Assembly: GCA_008711295.1 (NCBI GenBank)
Contig: VUYV01000016.1
Coordinates: forward strand, 1,453,431 to 1,517,430
Length of the DNA: 64,000 nt
Source of the DNA: Anarhynchus alexandrinus
Lineage: Eukaryota; Chordata; Aves; Charadriiformes; Charadriidae
Direction: 5' to 3'
The notes beneath the pieces are model-generated. The model ran no database searches. It was not told the DNA's origin and saw nothing but the letters and a program-made list of their open reading frames with translations. The translations under genes were made by a program, and so were the position numbers. Position 1 is the first letter of the stretch; every line of letters starts with the position of its first letter. Shown here piece by piece: positions 39,313 to 52,754 of this stretch.

Positions 39313-40749
39313 CTACAGAGAGCAAAAGAGCTTAAAGTTATTCTTTTTTTTTAAATATCTACCTTGTTACAGAACTAAACATAATAGCTAAATGCTGGTT
39401 CTAACAGGAAAAAAACCTGAATCCTGTGTAAAAAGAATAAGTTATCAAAAAACTGAAATGTAGTCCTTAAAGCCTCAAAGTTGCAAACAGAAGGGCTGGT
39501 TCTACTTGTGGTTTATCAATAATATTCCAAAATGAGAATTTTGAATTTGAGGAAGCAAAAGCCAAATTAGATTTCAGAACAGGTTTGGGAAAATACCTCT
39601 TTAAAGAATTTATACTTTTAGTATTCCAAAATGTGATTACTTTCACAAAAGCCACATATGTGAGATTAGTAAGGCAAAAATATTGCCTTCGTACTTGCGC
39701 CCTACTCCAATGGAGTAGCTCTTTGGGAAAGAGGGAAAGACCTCTTTTTGTCTTCAAATAATGTTCGGTGTATACCATTCCCTTTTGCTTTTGTATTCTT
39801 GTGTAACCATCAGTCCCTTGCAAGAGAAGTGCACTGTGAAACAGAATTTAACAGTATATTCCATTAACCAGAAATTAAATTAAACCTATCAAAACTAGGG
39901 AATGGCTTGGAAAACAGCATAGCTCCCTCCTACTACCTCTGAGGCTTGAGCCTAGTTCTTGATTTTATGTCAGGGTTGTCCTTGGAGGCTGCATACTTGC
40001 TGCTCCCTGTTCTGCAAGTAGGATTAGCTTAAGAAGCTTGGAGAGGGAGCATCTGTAATAGCTTTGCTGGCTTGTTTAGGAGGGCAGTGGTAAACCAAAA
40101 AGACCTCTTTGGCTCAAAGAGTGGTAGAAAGGATATGGGCTTTAAGGGTGAGATCATCATGTGTCCAAAAGGAGATTAGAGGACCCCTGTGGAGACTCTG
40201 GCAGAGGAAATAAAGTGTTGATTGTATAATCATCAGGAGACCTGCTGTTTGTATACACAGGCTTGAAAGCACCTCAAAAGCACAATTGTCGCTTCCTTAA
40301 AATCAAAAATTTGATGTTTTATTTTCAGAGGAGCCTACTGCCACACAAAATTACACTTGTTTTTGGTTTGCATTCCTTTCCGATTCATTTAATGGTCATC
40401 AGCATTAGACCACACACAATTCAAGTGAGTTTGTGAAATAAGTATTCAGAAGCCTTATTCTTCCCAGCTGTGATCCAAAATGTAGCAATGTCTGTCCTGT
40501 TTTGCACTTACTATTAAAGAGAGAGACACATATTTGCATGTACCTGAATGCAGCTACAGCTACTAAGGTGTGTATTAGCAACAACATTAGCAACATAAAA
40601 AAATAAATGTCTTAAGAGTTTTGGGTACAAATTGCACCCACAGTGTGGCTCCACCTGAATTATATCCCATAGTTCACAGAAAGACTTCTGGGGAAATAAT
40701 TAAAGAAAAAAAAAAGCGGTCTTCCAAGACAAAAAAAAAAATTGCTTAC
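39313..40749 (-). other. EFEMP1: EFEMP1 intron 8
   Basis: About 1.4 kb of AT-rich intron. The frame at 39,467-39,823 shows no recognisable protein family. Confidence 0.7.
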
Positions 40750-40869
40750 CTTCACAGTTGATTCTGTCACTACTTAACTCAAATCCTGGATTACACTGAC
40801 AGATGAAAGAACCCAGTATATTGTAACACTGTTGTGCACATGGGTTATTGGCATCACATTCATTTATGT
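40750..40869 (-). CDS. EFEMP1: EFEMP1 exon 8 (cbEGF module)
   Basis: A 120-nt symmetric exon with acceptor TTTCAG and donor GTAAGC. It encodes [20 protein letters not shown] and [19 protein letters not shown]: a canonical cbEGF with six cysteines, the D-I-N-E calcium motif and the C-Y-N-x-x-G-S-F-x-C hydroxylation-type consensus (Asn in YNILGSF). Very close to mammalian fibulin-3. Confidence 0.97.
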
Positions 40870-42641
40870 CTGAAAGGAAAAATTACAGATTTTTATCTTG
40901 TGTAGCTGGTAATTAGGCTGATTAAGTGGATTAGTCCTTAGCCTGGGTCTATTGCTTAGCAGAAGGTCAGTTGACTATATCAATATAGATCTGCAGTCAC
41001 TGGAACAATGTCAGATCTATGCTTTACATTCCATGTATAAAAAGAGTATTTTTCCAGGAATGAGAGTTATTCTAATGTGTGATGAATTCTTCCAAAAATG
41101 TTTAGTGTGGCTATCAAACTCCACATTCCAGTGCCTTTTTTCAGGTATGAAATGCCAAGTCTCTATAAATAATTGATATAAGGAACACATACTGATAAGA
41201 CCTCTCAGCATGCAGTGGTTAAGATTTATTTGAGCTATTTATTACTCTTAAAATTTGTTCTTTTAAATTCCATTACAATTATAACATGAGCCTTTGAGGC
41301 CAATAGGGTTTTGCAATGCTCCAAGACCTAGACCATATTGGGGGAAGGTATGTTTCTATGCTAGATTTTTCCATGATGTGCCCATCCTAAGAACATATGT
41401 GAGAACATTGTGGTATGAGAAGAGAAGCAATTTTTAATGGGAAGTTTATAAAACTGTAATCACCTCTGGAATCTATAACACTTGTTTTTCATTGGGTGTT
41501 GACTAACTGCTGCTTCTCTGTCATTCACTCTAGATTTTAGTGTATTTTCCCTTGTTTTCCTCCCCTGCATGTTTTCCATTCATATTTGTGTTTATCAGAT
41601 ATTAGTAAAGAGCTGCATTTGGAAAAAAAAAATTTTGAATTCATGGCTTTTGCAAATGCTTATAAATGTCAGCAAGTCATTTACAGATACAAATAAAAAC
41701 TGACAAAGACAACTAAGATTAGGCATTTATGAAAATTAAACCAATGAGGGGGATGTTAATCCTCTCTATATGATGAACCTCCTAGTCCTGAAAATGAATG
41801 GTAGGGAAAAACTGAGTACAAAGCTTTCTTCCTCCTTTTACTTAATTTCTGGCAATAGTGCAAAGAATGTACCTCATGACAATGCTACCAGAGAGAATAA
41901 ATAAGCTAGCCAAAGCCACAATTCTGTCTGTTTTCCGAGAAATATTGACCCACTTCCAATATATGCAAAATTTGTAACACAAATGTAATCGGTACAGCTG
42001 TCATGTATCACTACTGCCAGATGACTATCGCAGATGTGAAAGTCTGCCTTGATGCAGCAAAAATTAATTTACAAATTTCCTTCTTAAGATTTACTTTACC
42101 TAAGTGTCTTATTAGGCTGGGAGGCCAGCAAGAATCAGAGGAGGAGTGTTTTGGTGAAGCACCTCACAAACTTGGAGATGTCATACAGATTTGTAAGTGT
42201 AATTCAAAGAATACACCTTGTTTTTGAGCCGTGGGAAGGGTTAAATCAGTAGCAACTTGTCGTGTGGTTATGTTGTGTCCATGTGCAATTTTTTATCCTA
42301 TCATTTGGTGAAAACCAAGAAATGCCTCTGTCCCTTCAGTGCTAAGCAGTGTGCCAGGGTACTTGATAAGATATGGCAATGCTTGGAAGTAATGGTAGAA
42401 GCTGGAAAACACAGACTGATTTTTCTATACATAAAACCTATATTATATACATATATATGTTATAGCCATAAAGAACTTCTAACCATCTCTGTCACCCATC
42501 TCTTGTTTTTTGTTGGTTTTTTAATGGCCATTCTCTCTGCACTTCAGCAGAAATAGTTTCCTTTTTATTATTACTCTAATTCTTCTTGAACAGAACTTAT
42601 GATTTCAAACTTAACAGTAGTCTTAAAGTTTTACTGCAAGG

Positions 42642-42668
42642 CTTCCCTTAGTGTTTTACTAAGGGAAG
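42642..42668. repeat. Perfect inverted repeat, 11-bp arms (first of a pair)
   Basis: CTTCCCTTAGT and ACTAAGGGAAG flank a GTTTT loop. Fourteen bases to its right is another perfect inverted repeat. Lies in EFEMP1 intron 7, in either transcript orientation able to form a stable stem. Confidence 0.92.
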
Positions 42669-42681
42669 GATCGCTTCTAAA

Positions 42682-42704
42682 GGGTCACTCTTCCTTAGTG
42701 ACCC
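42682..42704. repeat. Perfect inverted repeat, 8-bp arms (second of a pair)
   Basis: GGGTCACT and AGTGACCC flank CTTCCTT. The loop and right arm repeat the CTTCC(C)TTAGTG string of the first hairpin, suggesting a local duplication or the end of a small unknown element. Confidence 0.9.
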
Positions 42705-43229
42705 CCGTTTTCATTTTTAACATTATTTTCTAGATATTCAAATGTGACGTTCATAGATGCTTGTTTTCATTGGTACATTTATCATGTGCTGAGGATAACT
42801 ACACTTAAGTGCAGTGGTATAGTATTGCTTCCCCTGGTTTCCAGTTGCATGAACTGGGAATAGAAGCCAATGATAATGCAAAGTGATCCACCAGAACTGA
42901 AAGAATAATTAAATCTAAGCTATAATAATTAATATAAAATTCCAGGCTTCCAGTTGCCAAAGTAGATGCTCCTCAGAAATCTGCTATGCCAACAAAATAA
43001 CAGATTTTCAGTAAGGCTCCAATTTTCTCTTTAACCCTCCTATACTTCTCAGATCGCTTGCATGAGAGTCTCAATATAGCAACTGGTATGTCTTATTGGT
43101 TGGTGTTTATTTCCTTTAAGTTGGGATGAAGTTACTTAAATTTCAGCTGTGGCAAATCATGTGTCAGTATTTGTCTCTATACCAAGTGAGCTCAGTGCTG
43201 AGTGTAAGTACATGCAGAGAAGTTCTTAC

Positions 43230-43349
43230 CTACACAGGTGTGGTTGTTGGATGCTAACTGGAAACCGGCATTGCACTGGCAATAATAGGAACCAGGAGTG
43301 TTCACGCACCGATGGTGGCAATATGGAGGCAGGGTGCATTCATCAATGT
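43230..43349 (-). CDS. EFEMP1: EFEMP1 exon 7 (cbEGF module)
   Basis: A 120-nt symmetric exon with an ACTCAG acceptor and donor GTAAGA. It encodes [20 protein letters not shown] and [19 protein letters not shown]: a canonical cbEGF with all six cysteines. The NHT sequon matches the position of the N-glycosylation sequon (NYT) of human fibulin-3, so the glycosylation site appears conserved. Confidence 0.96.
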
Positions 43350-46300
43350 CTGAGTTATCAAAAAAGAAAAATTAGTTCAAATGGAATCATGGCAGTTCAC
43401 TGTTGCTGTCTTGTGTCCAAAGAAACTACAAAGTTAATTGCATTTGATTAAAAGCAGGAGAAAAAAAAAGCTTATGTGAGCTAGGTACTGCTTCTTATGG
43501 ATATTAATGGGAATAATATTTTACATTTTCTTTTCTCCAAGTAAATCGTGTAAAAATGTGGTTTTTATGCTGATTCCAGCCACTGAGATCAATACACATT
43601 CCAATTTCATTTTTTATTCACTTCCAAAGTACTGCTTAGTCTTATTTATTTTGTATAGGTAAAACCCAGAATGTTTTGTTCTACTTTTCAACCAAGATTT
43701 CTCCTGATCAAACATAATGCTGATCAACATGGTGAACGTGGCTTGCAGCTCTTATTTTTCTAAAAATTCACACACAGCACACTTAGCATGTAACAATCTT
43801 TTCAACTCCATTAGAAAAAGTCCAAATTTTCTGTGCAAATACAGGGGAATGGTGAGGATAGAAGATTAACAGGCCTGAAAAGGAAATAGGTGGTTGTGCT
43901 TCTGCAGGGATCCTTGAGAAACTGGCTTGCTCCCCAAGGGGCTTCCATTGCTCCCAGTCCCCTCCCTGCCTCTCCTGCATACCTTTCCATGCGACAGCAC
44001 TAGCACCTTCTGGCTGCGCTCTCTGGTGCCAAGTAAGGTGATCAGACTGGCTGAAGTTGGTGCTATCTCAGGCAGTATTAACTTTGCACAGACTCTCCCT
44101 GCAGATTAGCCCTAGTTTTGAGGTGGTGCAGGCTCCCTTTCCAAGTTTCAGCATTCCTAGTGTGCATTGGAGCAGGGTTTTCACCTGCGAACCATACAAA
44201 ATGTGCAACAGCCCATTCTTTCTGTCTGCATTTTAAAAGGTTTCCGTGCATTCTGGATGGGATACTGCCTCTGTTGTTGTCTGAAAAACATATTATTTTT
44301 TTTTTTATTATGCCACAATGCTGATCATACATGTGTGTGCAGCAGCCATTTCTAGTTGAGCTTGGTGAAGTAATCCATGCCATGTTCTGTACATGTACAC
44401 AATGTGAGATTTCAAAGGCTCAACACTCAGACAAATAAGACCAGTTTTCACTGGAACAAAGAAAGGCACTTCCCATATCCATGCCAGATCTTGAGTTTCC
44501 TACCTCCAGCTGTTTCCACCATAGATGTGTTTAAAAAGAGGCCAAGACTTGTTTTTAATAATGAGGAAAGTGTTTGTTTTAATATCAAGTGAAAAAATAA
44601 TCTTTGGAAGTTAACCCTTTCTTTGTCAAATTTACATTCACTGTTTGGGACTAAACTTAGAAGTGGAGTGTTTTGGATGGTTTTGAATGAAAAGGCTTAT
44701 GCTGGAAAATTCCTGACTATCCGTACAGTAGTGATTGTTGCTGTAACTCTTCTGTTGCAGAGAGAAATTTGGAAGTAGAAATGGAATAAATTAGGAAGCA
44801 TGATAGATCTCTTCCCCCCCTCAACTTTTACAGGACTAAGCTCTAACAAATTGCTGTTCAAACACCTGATTATACAATATAGGCATATAAGCAATGCTTT
44901 GCTTAGGCACTGCATTTATGCACATAAATGCTTCCAGGATTTGACTCTAATTCAGTGGGAGTTTTCCTTGTGGGATTAGGCACATCACCTCCATGCGGAT
45001 CTAAGGGCTAAGCATCATCTAATCAATTTGGCCAAATCTTCTGTTTGAAGTAATGCTGGAAAACAATTCATTCTATTTGCACTCCCATGTTTCAGAAAAG
45101 ACTAATTTTGCAATATGTGAACAAGCAAATTTAAAAAAAAAAGTCAGAAATTATTAGTGAATTTAGATTAAAAATCAATCAGTTGTTAGAAATGAGTCTT
45201 TTTCTCCTGCTACCTTGAAGCCAAAATTGTCTGGAAAAATTTCTTTCAAATTTGAGAAACATTTCCTCCCATATGGAGAACCTCTATCAAGATCTGGCCC
45301 CAAGAACGTTTTCTGGCTAAGTTGTTATAAAATCCCCAAAGACAGGCTTTATTCTGAAATGCTGACAGTACTAAGCATAGGGTTGTACTTATAATTTAGG
45401 TCAGTGTGTAATACGTAACACAGGTGTTATTTTCGGTTTTGACCTATATAGGAGAAGGGAAATTTCCCTTTCCAGACATCTTCATGTATAGATTTAGATG
45501 CATAAATGTATCCACATGTAGATATAAGGGTGTATCATTATGCTTTTCTTCTGCATGCTGTAATGTGTTCCGCAAGACTTCTAGTTAATACCATGGGTCT
45601 TGACATTAAAAGTGCTATTGCATAGCAGTAATATATTTTACCTGCTCTAAAAAATCTAGATAAACCCCAGATATTTAAAAAAAAAAAAAAATCAATGACC
45701 TGGCAAAACTATTCCTCTACCTACATTCCAAACTACTCATCCTACTCTTGCACAGAAAACTGAGAAAAATCAGATACATCTGTGTTTACACCAATTTGAC
45801 AGTTCAGGGCATGATCCACATCTCTTAGGAAAGAGATAAGAATTTTTGGGTTGATTTCTACAGCCCTTGGCTCAGAACCCTAAAGAAGGAGCCATGGCCG
45901 GAAATTTAAGTTAGTCTGAATTTGTACTGAAACTTCCACAGTTTCCTTCCTGCAGCTCTTGTTAGGCAGTGACTACCTATAGCCTTTGCAAGGCTTTTTG
46001 CAAGTGATTAAAAATAAAAATTAAATTCTTAAACACTTTCAAATGCAGCATCCCTAACAAACAAAAAAAGGAAGACCTGAATTTTTTTTTTTCCTGTTCT
46101 GCTGGGGACACAGAAAAAGCATTTCTCCTAGGCTGCATAAAGCCAGTCTTGTGTCTTATAAGAGGTGGTCTTGAATATCACCTCATGATGTATATATTTG
46201 ATTCTCTTATTTCATAGTTGTTTTTATCATCTCTGACAAACCTAAAGCTTAAGGCTGGAGTGCCTATAAAAGCAATTAATCCATTGAAATAATGATTAAA

Positions 46301-46966
46301 GAGGTGAGAAAGGCTGAAGGAGGACTGAAGGAACACAGTAATGGCACTTCTGCATAACATCCCCAAATGAGGATGGAATAGGAAAGATGCAGTGTTTACA
46401 CTGCACTTGGATTTAATTTAATGCATCCAAGGGTGCTGATAGTTTATTTTGGCACAAAGAATAAAGCATAGTGGTTTATAAGGTGCAAATATCACATACC
46501 TGCATTCAGAGTTTCCATCTCTTTCATTTATACTCATAAAATTGAGTACTGAAACTGTGCAAGGGGGCTCTGCAGAGCAGGGATTAGGTCTGTGTGAAGG
46601 TAGTGCTTTGTCCTACAGATCTGGAGTCAAGTCTCAGGTCAGTGGAAAGACATGCTTTAGTTTGCCACTGTAGTAGACTTATGACTATATCTGGAACATT
46701 AGGGAATACCCCAATACAAACAATAAACACAATGGGTAACTATTAGGAAAATGAATCTTGTCAAGTTCAGCTCCAAGTGTTGATTATACTTAAAATAGTC
46801 TCTAGTTCCATGTTTTAGTGATTAATTATTATGATAAAGTGATTATTCCGTTGCATTTCAAAGTTATATAGCTATTTTACAGTAAACATACTGATACACT
46901 TTATAATCAATATAAAGTTTGCAACTGTAGATAAAGTGAGAAAATTTAGTCTAGAGCAACACTTAC
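43350..46966 (-). other. EFEMP1: EFEMP1 intron 6
   Basis: About 3.6 kb. Mostly AT-rich, slightly richer in GC near 43.9-44.2 kb. No element, RNA gene or exon recognised. Confidence 0.7.
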
Positions 46967-47089
46967 CAATGCATTGGTCCCCTCGTTTCTGATAGCCTGG
47001 AGGACACTGGCAGCTGAAGGACCCTCTTAAATTCACACATACTTGGTCAGCTCTACAATTATGGGTTCCAGTTGCACACTCATCTATAT
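46967..47089 (-). CDS. EFEMP1: EFEMP1 exon 6 (cbEGF module)
   Basis: A 123-nt symmetric exon with acceptor AAAAAG and donor GTAAGT. It encodes [20 protein letters not shown] and [20 protein letters not shown]: the first canonical cbEGF of fibulin-3 after the linker. All six cysteines and the D-I-D-E ligands are intact. The acceptor is A-rich with a weak pyrimidine tract (TTTTTATAAAAAG on the minus strand), the least convincing splice site of this gene, but phase and homology fix it. Confidence 0.95.
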
Positions 47090-50000
47090 CTTTTTATAAA
47101 AAAAGCAAAGGCAATCTTAGTCATAAAGTGTACTTAAAATATTTAACCTGTTGAAATGTTTTATGCATCTTCAAGCTACCTATAAGTGAAGGCAGCAAAG
47201 TCCAAATATACTCCAAAGATGTTATCTCAATATTTATTCCATTTGCAGGACATAAAACGTTATCAGATTTCTAATAGCTTTTAATTCTGATATACTGCAT
47301 TTGGAAATATTTTCAGATATAGTTATTTTAAACAATCAGATACTTATATTTGTCAAATACCATTAATATTTTGTACTCATCACTATAAAACTTTCTGTAA
47401 ACTTCTTGCAACTTTATCATATTTTTGTTAGTTGACTTTTCTATTTTGTTTTGGGTTTTTTTTTCCCATGGTTTCCAGGTTGTTTGTTGCATGCTGAATT
47501 ACTCTGGAAAATTTCAGCAAGTGTAGTTCAGCCCTTTTTCAAGAATGAGATGAGGTAGAAATATGTTGTTTTGCTGACACTAAGAAGACTCTAGTGATCT
47601 CTTCTGCATGGTTCCCATGCTCCATACTTTGGATAGGGACTTGGAACTCAGTATGCGGTGGCCTTTTCATCAGGTAGAGATCTGCCTCTTGTCATTCCCG
47701 TGAAAATTTAGTCAATCTGTTAGTCTTTGGAAGCAGTTTAGTAGGTTTGTATTTGAACAGTACAGCTAAAAATGCAAATACTAGACCAATATTTTTCAGT
47801 GTAATTCAGGCAGCTTTTTTAGTTCACACTAAATGCAGGTTTATACATGCTTAAAACCAACATTTTCATTTAGCCTATTCATTATAACTGCTGGAGGTAC
47901 TTAATTATAATTAACTGCATGTGCTGACAAATAGGTTGCTTAAAATGGAATTACAATTTGCTTTCTCATCTGAACATCCAAAATGTTGGAGAGCTTTTTA
48001 TTGTAATCTGATACAGTACAGTGAAAGGACTTTTTAATTTTGGCATTGTCCACAATTTGGAGACTCTAGGCTGAATAAACAAATTCCTTAAAACTTATGA
48101 TCTCTAGTTTACAAATCTCAGCTGACCTTTCTATTTGTATAGGCACTGGGGACGTTAGAACATCACCAGTGGCAGATTCTGGGTGGTGCTTTGGAAAAAA
48201 TGATGGATTCTTTCTCATAGCAAATGAAAACAATTTTGACCACAAGATTCAATAAAAAATAAACCATCAACAGTTTGAATTAATTCTCAATGTTTGCCCT
48301 TTCCCCGAATGTCCAAATATTTTTCCATATATTTTCTCTTTATCTGACAGGAAAAATAAAGTCCTTTTATGTTATCCTGCTCTTTGCATTTCTGCATAAT
48401 ATCAGTTCTAAAGCTGCTGTGTTGATGCAGGACTTGCTGACTGCATTGTTCTGTACTGACAGCTGAAAAGCACATTCTCAGGTGTAAAGACTTTCAGGGA
48501 CTGTAGCTGGCTGCGTCATACCAACCTGACACATCATTAAATGCTTGAGCCAAAGCATGGTGGAGTTCAATGCAAGTCTGTGTGGGGACTTCCCTGGGCT
48601 TTGCATGTACTCCTAGTTTCTACAAAAGTTGAAAATAAAAGGGCTATAATACTCATACAGTTCAAATTCTTTTTGTTGCAGAGTGTACTGGAAAGAAAGT
48701 TTATTTGATCTTTGGGAACTTCATATATGAGTAAACTTAATGTGAGTTACCTTTCAAGATGGATAGGCAAAAATGGATTAAGTCCTTTTGTTGCCATTTG
48801 CATCCACGGCTTGATTTCTGTTTAGCTTAATTTCTATGGAATAGTAAGCTACACCAGCTAAAATGAAGCAAACTAGATTGACATATGCGCTCAAGGTCTT
48901 TGATTTTTCCAATGTTAAGTTCAGTTTGAAAGACAATGATTCAAAAGCAGTGTGTGACTGCTAGCTGCCTTCTCATTTGGAAACTCTTGGAGGATTTGAC
49001 ACTATAACCATAGAGATTTGTGTTTATAAGAACAACCTTTTCTGGACGCTTGTTTCAAGGAATCCTTTAGAGCTCTCCTAAGCTTCGTATTCAAGTTAGG
49101 ATCCTGAACTGGGTTGCATATTAGCTGTTAATGTATGTCCTGTGTGTCTTCTACATGCCATGAAAATACGTATTGGTATGTGGCACATTCTTGGGTTTCA
49201 GAAGAGCTTTATCAGTGTTGTTACTCTGCATCATCATGGTACTTTTTGGCTTTTGTTGATATGCGAGTCCCTAGACAAGCTAGGAAAACAGATACATGGA
49301 ATGAAATATTGATGGGAGTTTTTTAAAAATTTCAGTCCTTTTTTTTTGTGGATGTTATTGAACTGCCTAGGGTGGGAAGTGAAGGCAGACAGGAGAGCAG
49401 CCTCTGGCCTTCACTGGGGAAGGCTGGTAGGTTGCCGTACCTAGAGCAGTTCTGCTCACATCTGTGCAAAGAAATCAGTAATGTTAGAGTAAGGCTGAAT
49501 GCCTGAAAATCAAGTTGAAATGCTTCAAGGAAAATATTGTGGGAGGAGAACAACAGGCACCAAGAAAGGTTTCAGTGCTGGAACATTCAGTTCTGAAATC
49601 TCTAGTATTGTGATAATTACAGGAATGTCTACTGTTATGACTGATACAAGGGTGAGGAAGTGAGTGGAAGATTTCAGTGCTAAAAGCAGTGCCAAATGTG
49701 AATTGTATTGGTGTGATACCAGAAGCAGCCCAGCCCTTGTGGAGTACGGAAAGAAGCACTGGTGGATTTATCAATGTGATGTTGCTGCACAGATCTCTGC
49801 ACCTATGCTTTTGTAAATAAGGCCCAAAGAGAAGTCAAACTTCTTGGCACTAATGTGACCTGAATCATCCTCCATTAGAGAAACACTTATTTCTTACTGT
49901 CCTGAGAGTTACTGGAGCAATAATGGAGTGGAAGTCATAGGAATGAAGCAACATTGATGCTGGAGGTCTCCTTGGGATGAGGCAGATCAGCTCCATTTTT

Positions 50001-51589
50001 CTCTGAGCTGGTAGAGTTATCTACCAATACATACACCTGCTTCTCTCCCAGTATGGAATAGTATAATCTTACACTGGTATTGCCAATACTGATCTGGTGT
50101 TCTGACTTACATGTTTGTTCATTGTTCTTGAATGGGCAGACTGTCTATCTGCAGTTGGTTAGGGTCTGACTGATCTGAAGCTTCCAGATTGTTTTGCCAG
50201 TTACGTCACCTCTGTATGGAAATCAGTAAATCCCAGGTCTTCACTCCATTATTCTAAGAACTTCTTCCAGTTTAAATCAGACTTTTCCAATCCATTAGAT
50301 TCCTAGCTTGTTTATGATAACCTACACAGTGTCCTCTGATTCTGTGACAGTGATCTGGAATCTGCATCAATTCCTGCTTTTAGTCTGACCAAATGCAGTA
50401 ATACTGGGATAAGATAGTGGTTATATAAAGCATGGATTTTTCCTTAAATCCTATCATTTCATTCCATTTGATCTTTATTGACAAAAACCCTGGACTTAAG
50501 TGTGAACTCTAGATGAGGGTATTGGGAATCCATACTTTTGGTTTCTTCCTACTGCAGATGCCTGTGACCAGACTGGTTCGGTATCTGTGAAGACATAGCA
50601 ATCTGGGGCAAGAGCGGGATAGAAACCCCTATGGGAACATCATAGAGCTCACCAGCTTTAATCCTAAGAGCAAGACAAATTTGTCTGACCTTTCCTCTCT
50701 AGCATGAATATTTAATAATGTGTTACGTGCATGTGTATTTATAATAATTAAAAAAATTAAATCAAGACACTCCACTGCACACACTTGTCTCTGGGGAGAG
50801 GGTGAGAGAACAAACATGTGACAGATGTTTGTCATGTTGCTTAATGCACTACTGGAAAGCACTCAAGATACCACAGTGATGAGTGCAGTATAAGAAACAG
50901 ATCTAGAAAGAAAATAGGCTTTTACAAGCTCATTCTTGAGCATCTTTCCTCTGCATCTTCTTTATCATGATGACACTACATTTGGAAAAGTTTGTTTCTG
51001 TAAGTGTTTCAGCAACTGATGCCATAACTGATGCTTCTACCTTAAGCAAGTATCTTATAAACTATACCTGAAAACACCTTCAACTCATTCCTCATCAACT
51101 TTTGAATTTCTTTTCTAGATGTTACATGTACATTTGTTTGCTCAGGTAGGCAATTAAAATTACATTGGTAACCAGTAATGAAAATTTTTTAACATTACTC
51201 TCTCTTTATTTCTTTGTATTTTCTAATCTCAGCTAACATTTTGAAAGGTTGTGCTGTTCACTACAGATAAACAAGAGCTGTAATTTTGTACTAAATTGTT
51301 CACACAACTTGAATAGTATTTGATTATTGATGCATGAAACCTGTGAAATTTAGATTAATTCTTAAACTCACTGTGTATCTGAGTCTGATCTAAGATGGTG
51401 CTCAGATTTTTATTCCCAGTCATTCTCTGGACAGTTACAGCCTGTGTAGTTGGAAAATTTCCTTTGAAATAGCCTGGGTGTCCCTAACAATTCTCTTGCA
51501 GATCAATCTTACTTGAAAATGGAGCTGGGTTACCTTGATCACTGTAATAAGAGTTGCGTATAGTTCACTGTCACTGCTATAGATCACTG
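47090..51589 (-). other. EFEMP1: EFEMP1 intron 5, left part
   Basis: About 4.5 kb of AT-rich intron with no recognised element. Small frames (for example 49,135-49,326 and 49,484-49,774) are chance. Confidence 0.65.
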
Positions 51590-51917
51590 TAATTATAGCT
51601 CTAGGTGACCCCCTTCTCAGGGGAACAGAGGGTCCAATATGCCGGCCAGAACCTCCTCTTAGGGAAGTCTGGTATCACCGCAGGGCCTGGGTTAAGGACA
51701 TCATGAGGAAACTTCCTAGCCTGGTATGGCCCTTGGACTATTACCTATTACTGCTCTTCCATGTGGGTAGTGATAAAGCTGCAATGTTGTAGTGTAAGGG
51801 CGATCAAAAGACTTCAGGGCCTTGGGATGGTTGGTAAGGGAATCTAGAGCACAGGTTATTTTTTCCTCTCTCCTTCCAGTTGCAGGCAGTGACATTGGAA
51901 GAAACAGATGGGCCCAG

Positions 51918-52329
51918 TCTCTCCTATGAAGACAGGCTGAGAGTTGGGGTGGTTCAGCTTGGAGAAGAGAAGGCTCTGGGGAGACCTTATAGCGGCCTTC
52001 CAGTATTTAAAGGGGGCCTACAGGAAAGATGGAGAAGGGACTCTTTATCGGGGAGTGTAGCAAATAGGATGAGGTGTAATGGTTTTAAACTGAAAAAGGG
52101 TAGATTTAGATTAGATATTAAGAAATTCTTTACTCTGAGGGTGGTGAGGCACTGGAACAGGTTGCCCAAAGAAGTTGTGGATGCCCCATCCCTGGAAGTG
52201 TTCAAGGCCAGGTTGGATGGGGCTTTGAGCAACCTGATCTAGTGGAAGGTGTCCCTGCCCATGGCAGGGGCGTCAGAACTAGATGATCTTTAAGGTCCCT
52301 TACAACTCTAACCATTCTATGATTCTATG
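51918..52329 (+). mobile_element. Nested 5'-truncated CR1 copy (3' end only)
   Basis: This 412-bp stretch is the last part of CR1 ORF2 (from YEDRLR through HWNRLPKEVVDAPSLEVF and RLDGALSNLI, then stop) plus the CR1 3' UTR, ending in two perfect ATTCTATG octamers (52,314-52,329). It resembles the 3' end of the host element at about 55,190-55,605. It lies between two segments of a longer CR1, both from upstream of ORF2, so it appears to have inserted into that copy. 5' truncation is usual for CR1. No clear target-site duplication is visible. Confidence 0.85.
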
Positions 52330-52754
52330 CACCAGGGATTCTATTAATACATGGCTCCGTGGCTGGTGTAACTGACACAATTCTGGGTTTTCCTATAATG
52401 AGATGGCCTACATGGCACCAGGTGTCAGATGGGATTCACCTTTCTCAAAGCAGCAGTAGGGTCTTTGCTCACAAGCTAGCAGGGCTCATTGACAGAGCAT
52501 TAAACTAGGCTTGAAGGCGGAGGGGGACAGTATCAGGTTTGCCTGTGACAAGCTGTGGGATGATGTGCCAGGGTTAAAGGGGTGGGGTACTAGCAAGGCC
52601 CTGCAGCTTGTCGCTCTGAGATGTGCTGGCTACACTGCAGCGCGCTTGAAGTCTTACAGAGATGAGCCAGAGGCTCCTGAGGTAATAGAAGCCAAGAGGG
52701 AAACACCAGTGAAATACCCTAAAGGAATTAAGGGATGTTCCTCTAAGAAGGTGA

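Larger units (their letters stand above)
40870..43229 (-). other. EFEMP1: EFEMP1 intron 7
   Basis: About 2.4 kb of AT-rich intron. Apart from the paired inverted repeats at 42,642-42,704, nothing is recognised. Frames at 42,003-42,556 are without homology I can name. Confidence 0.7.
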
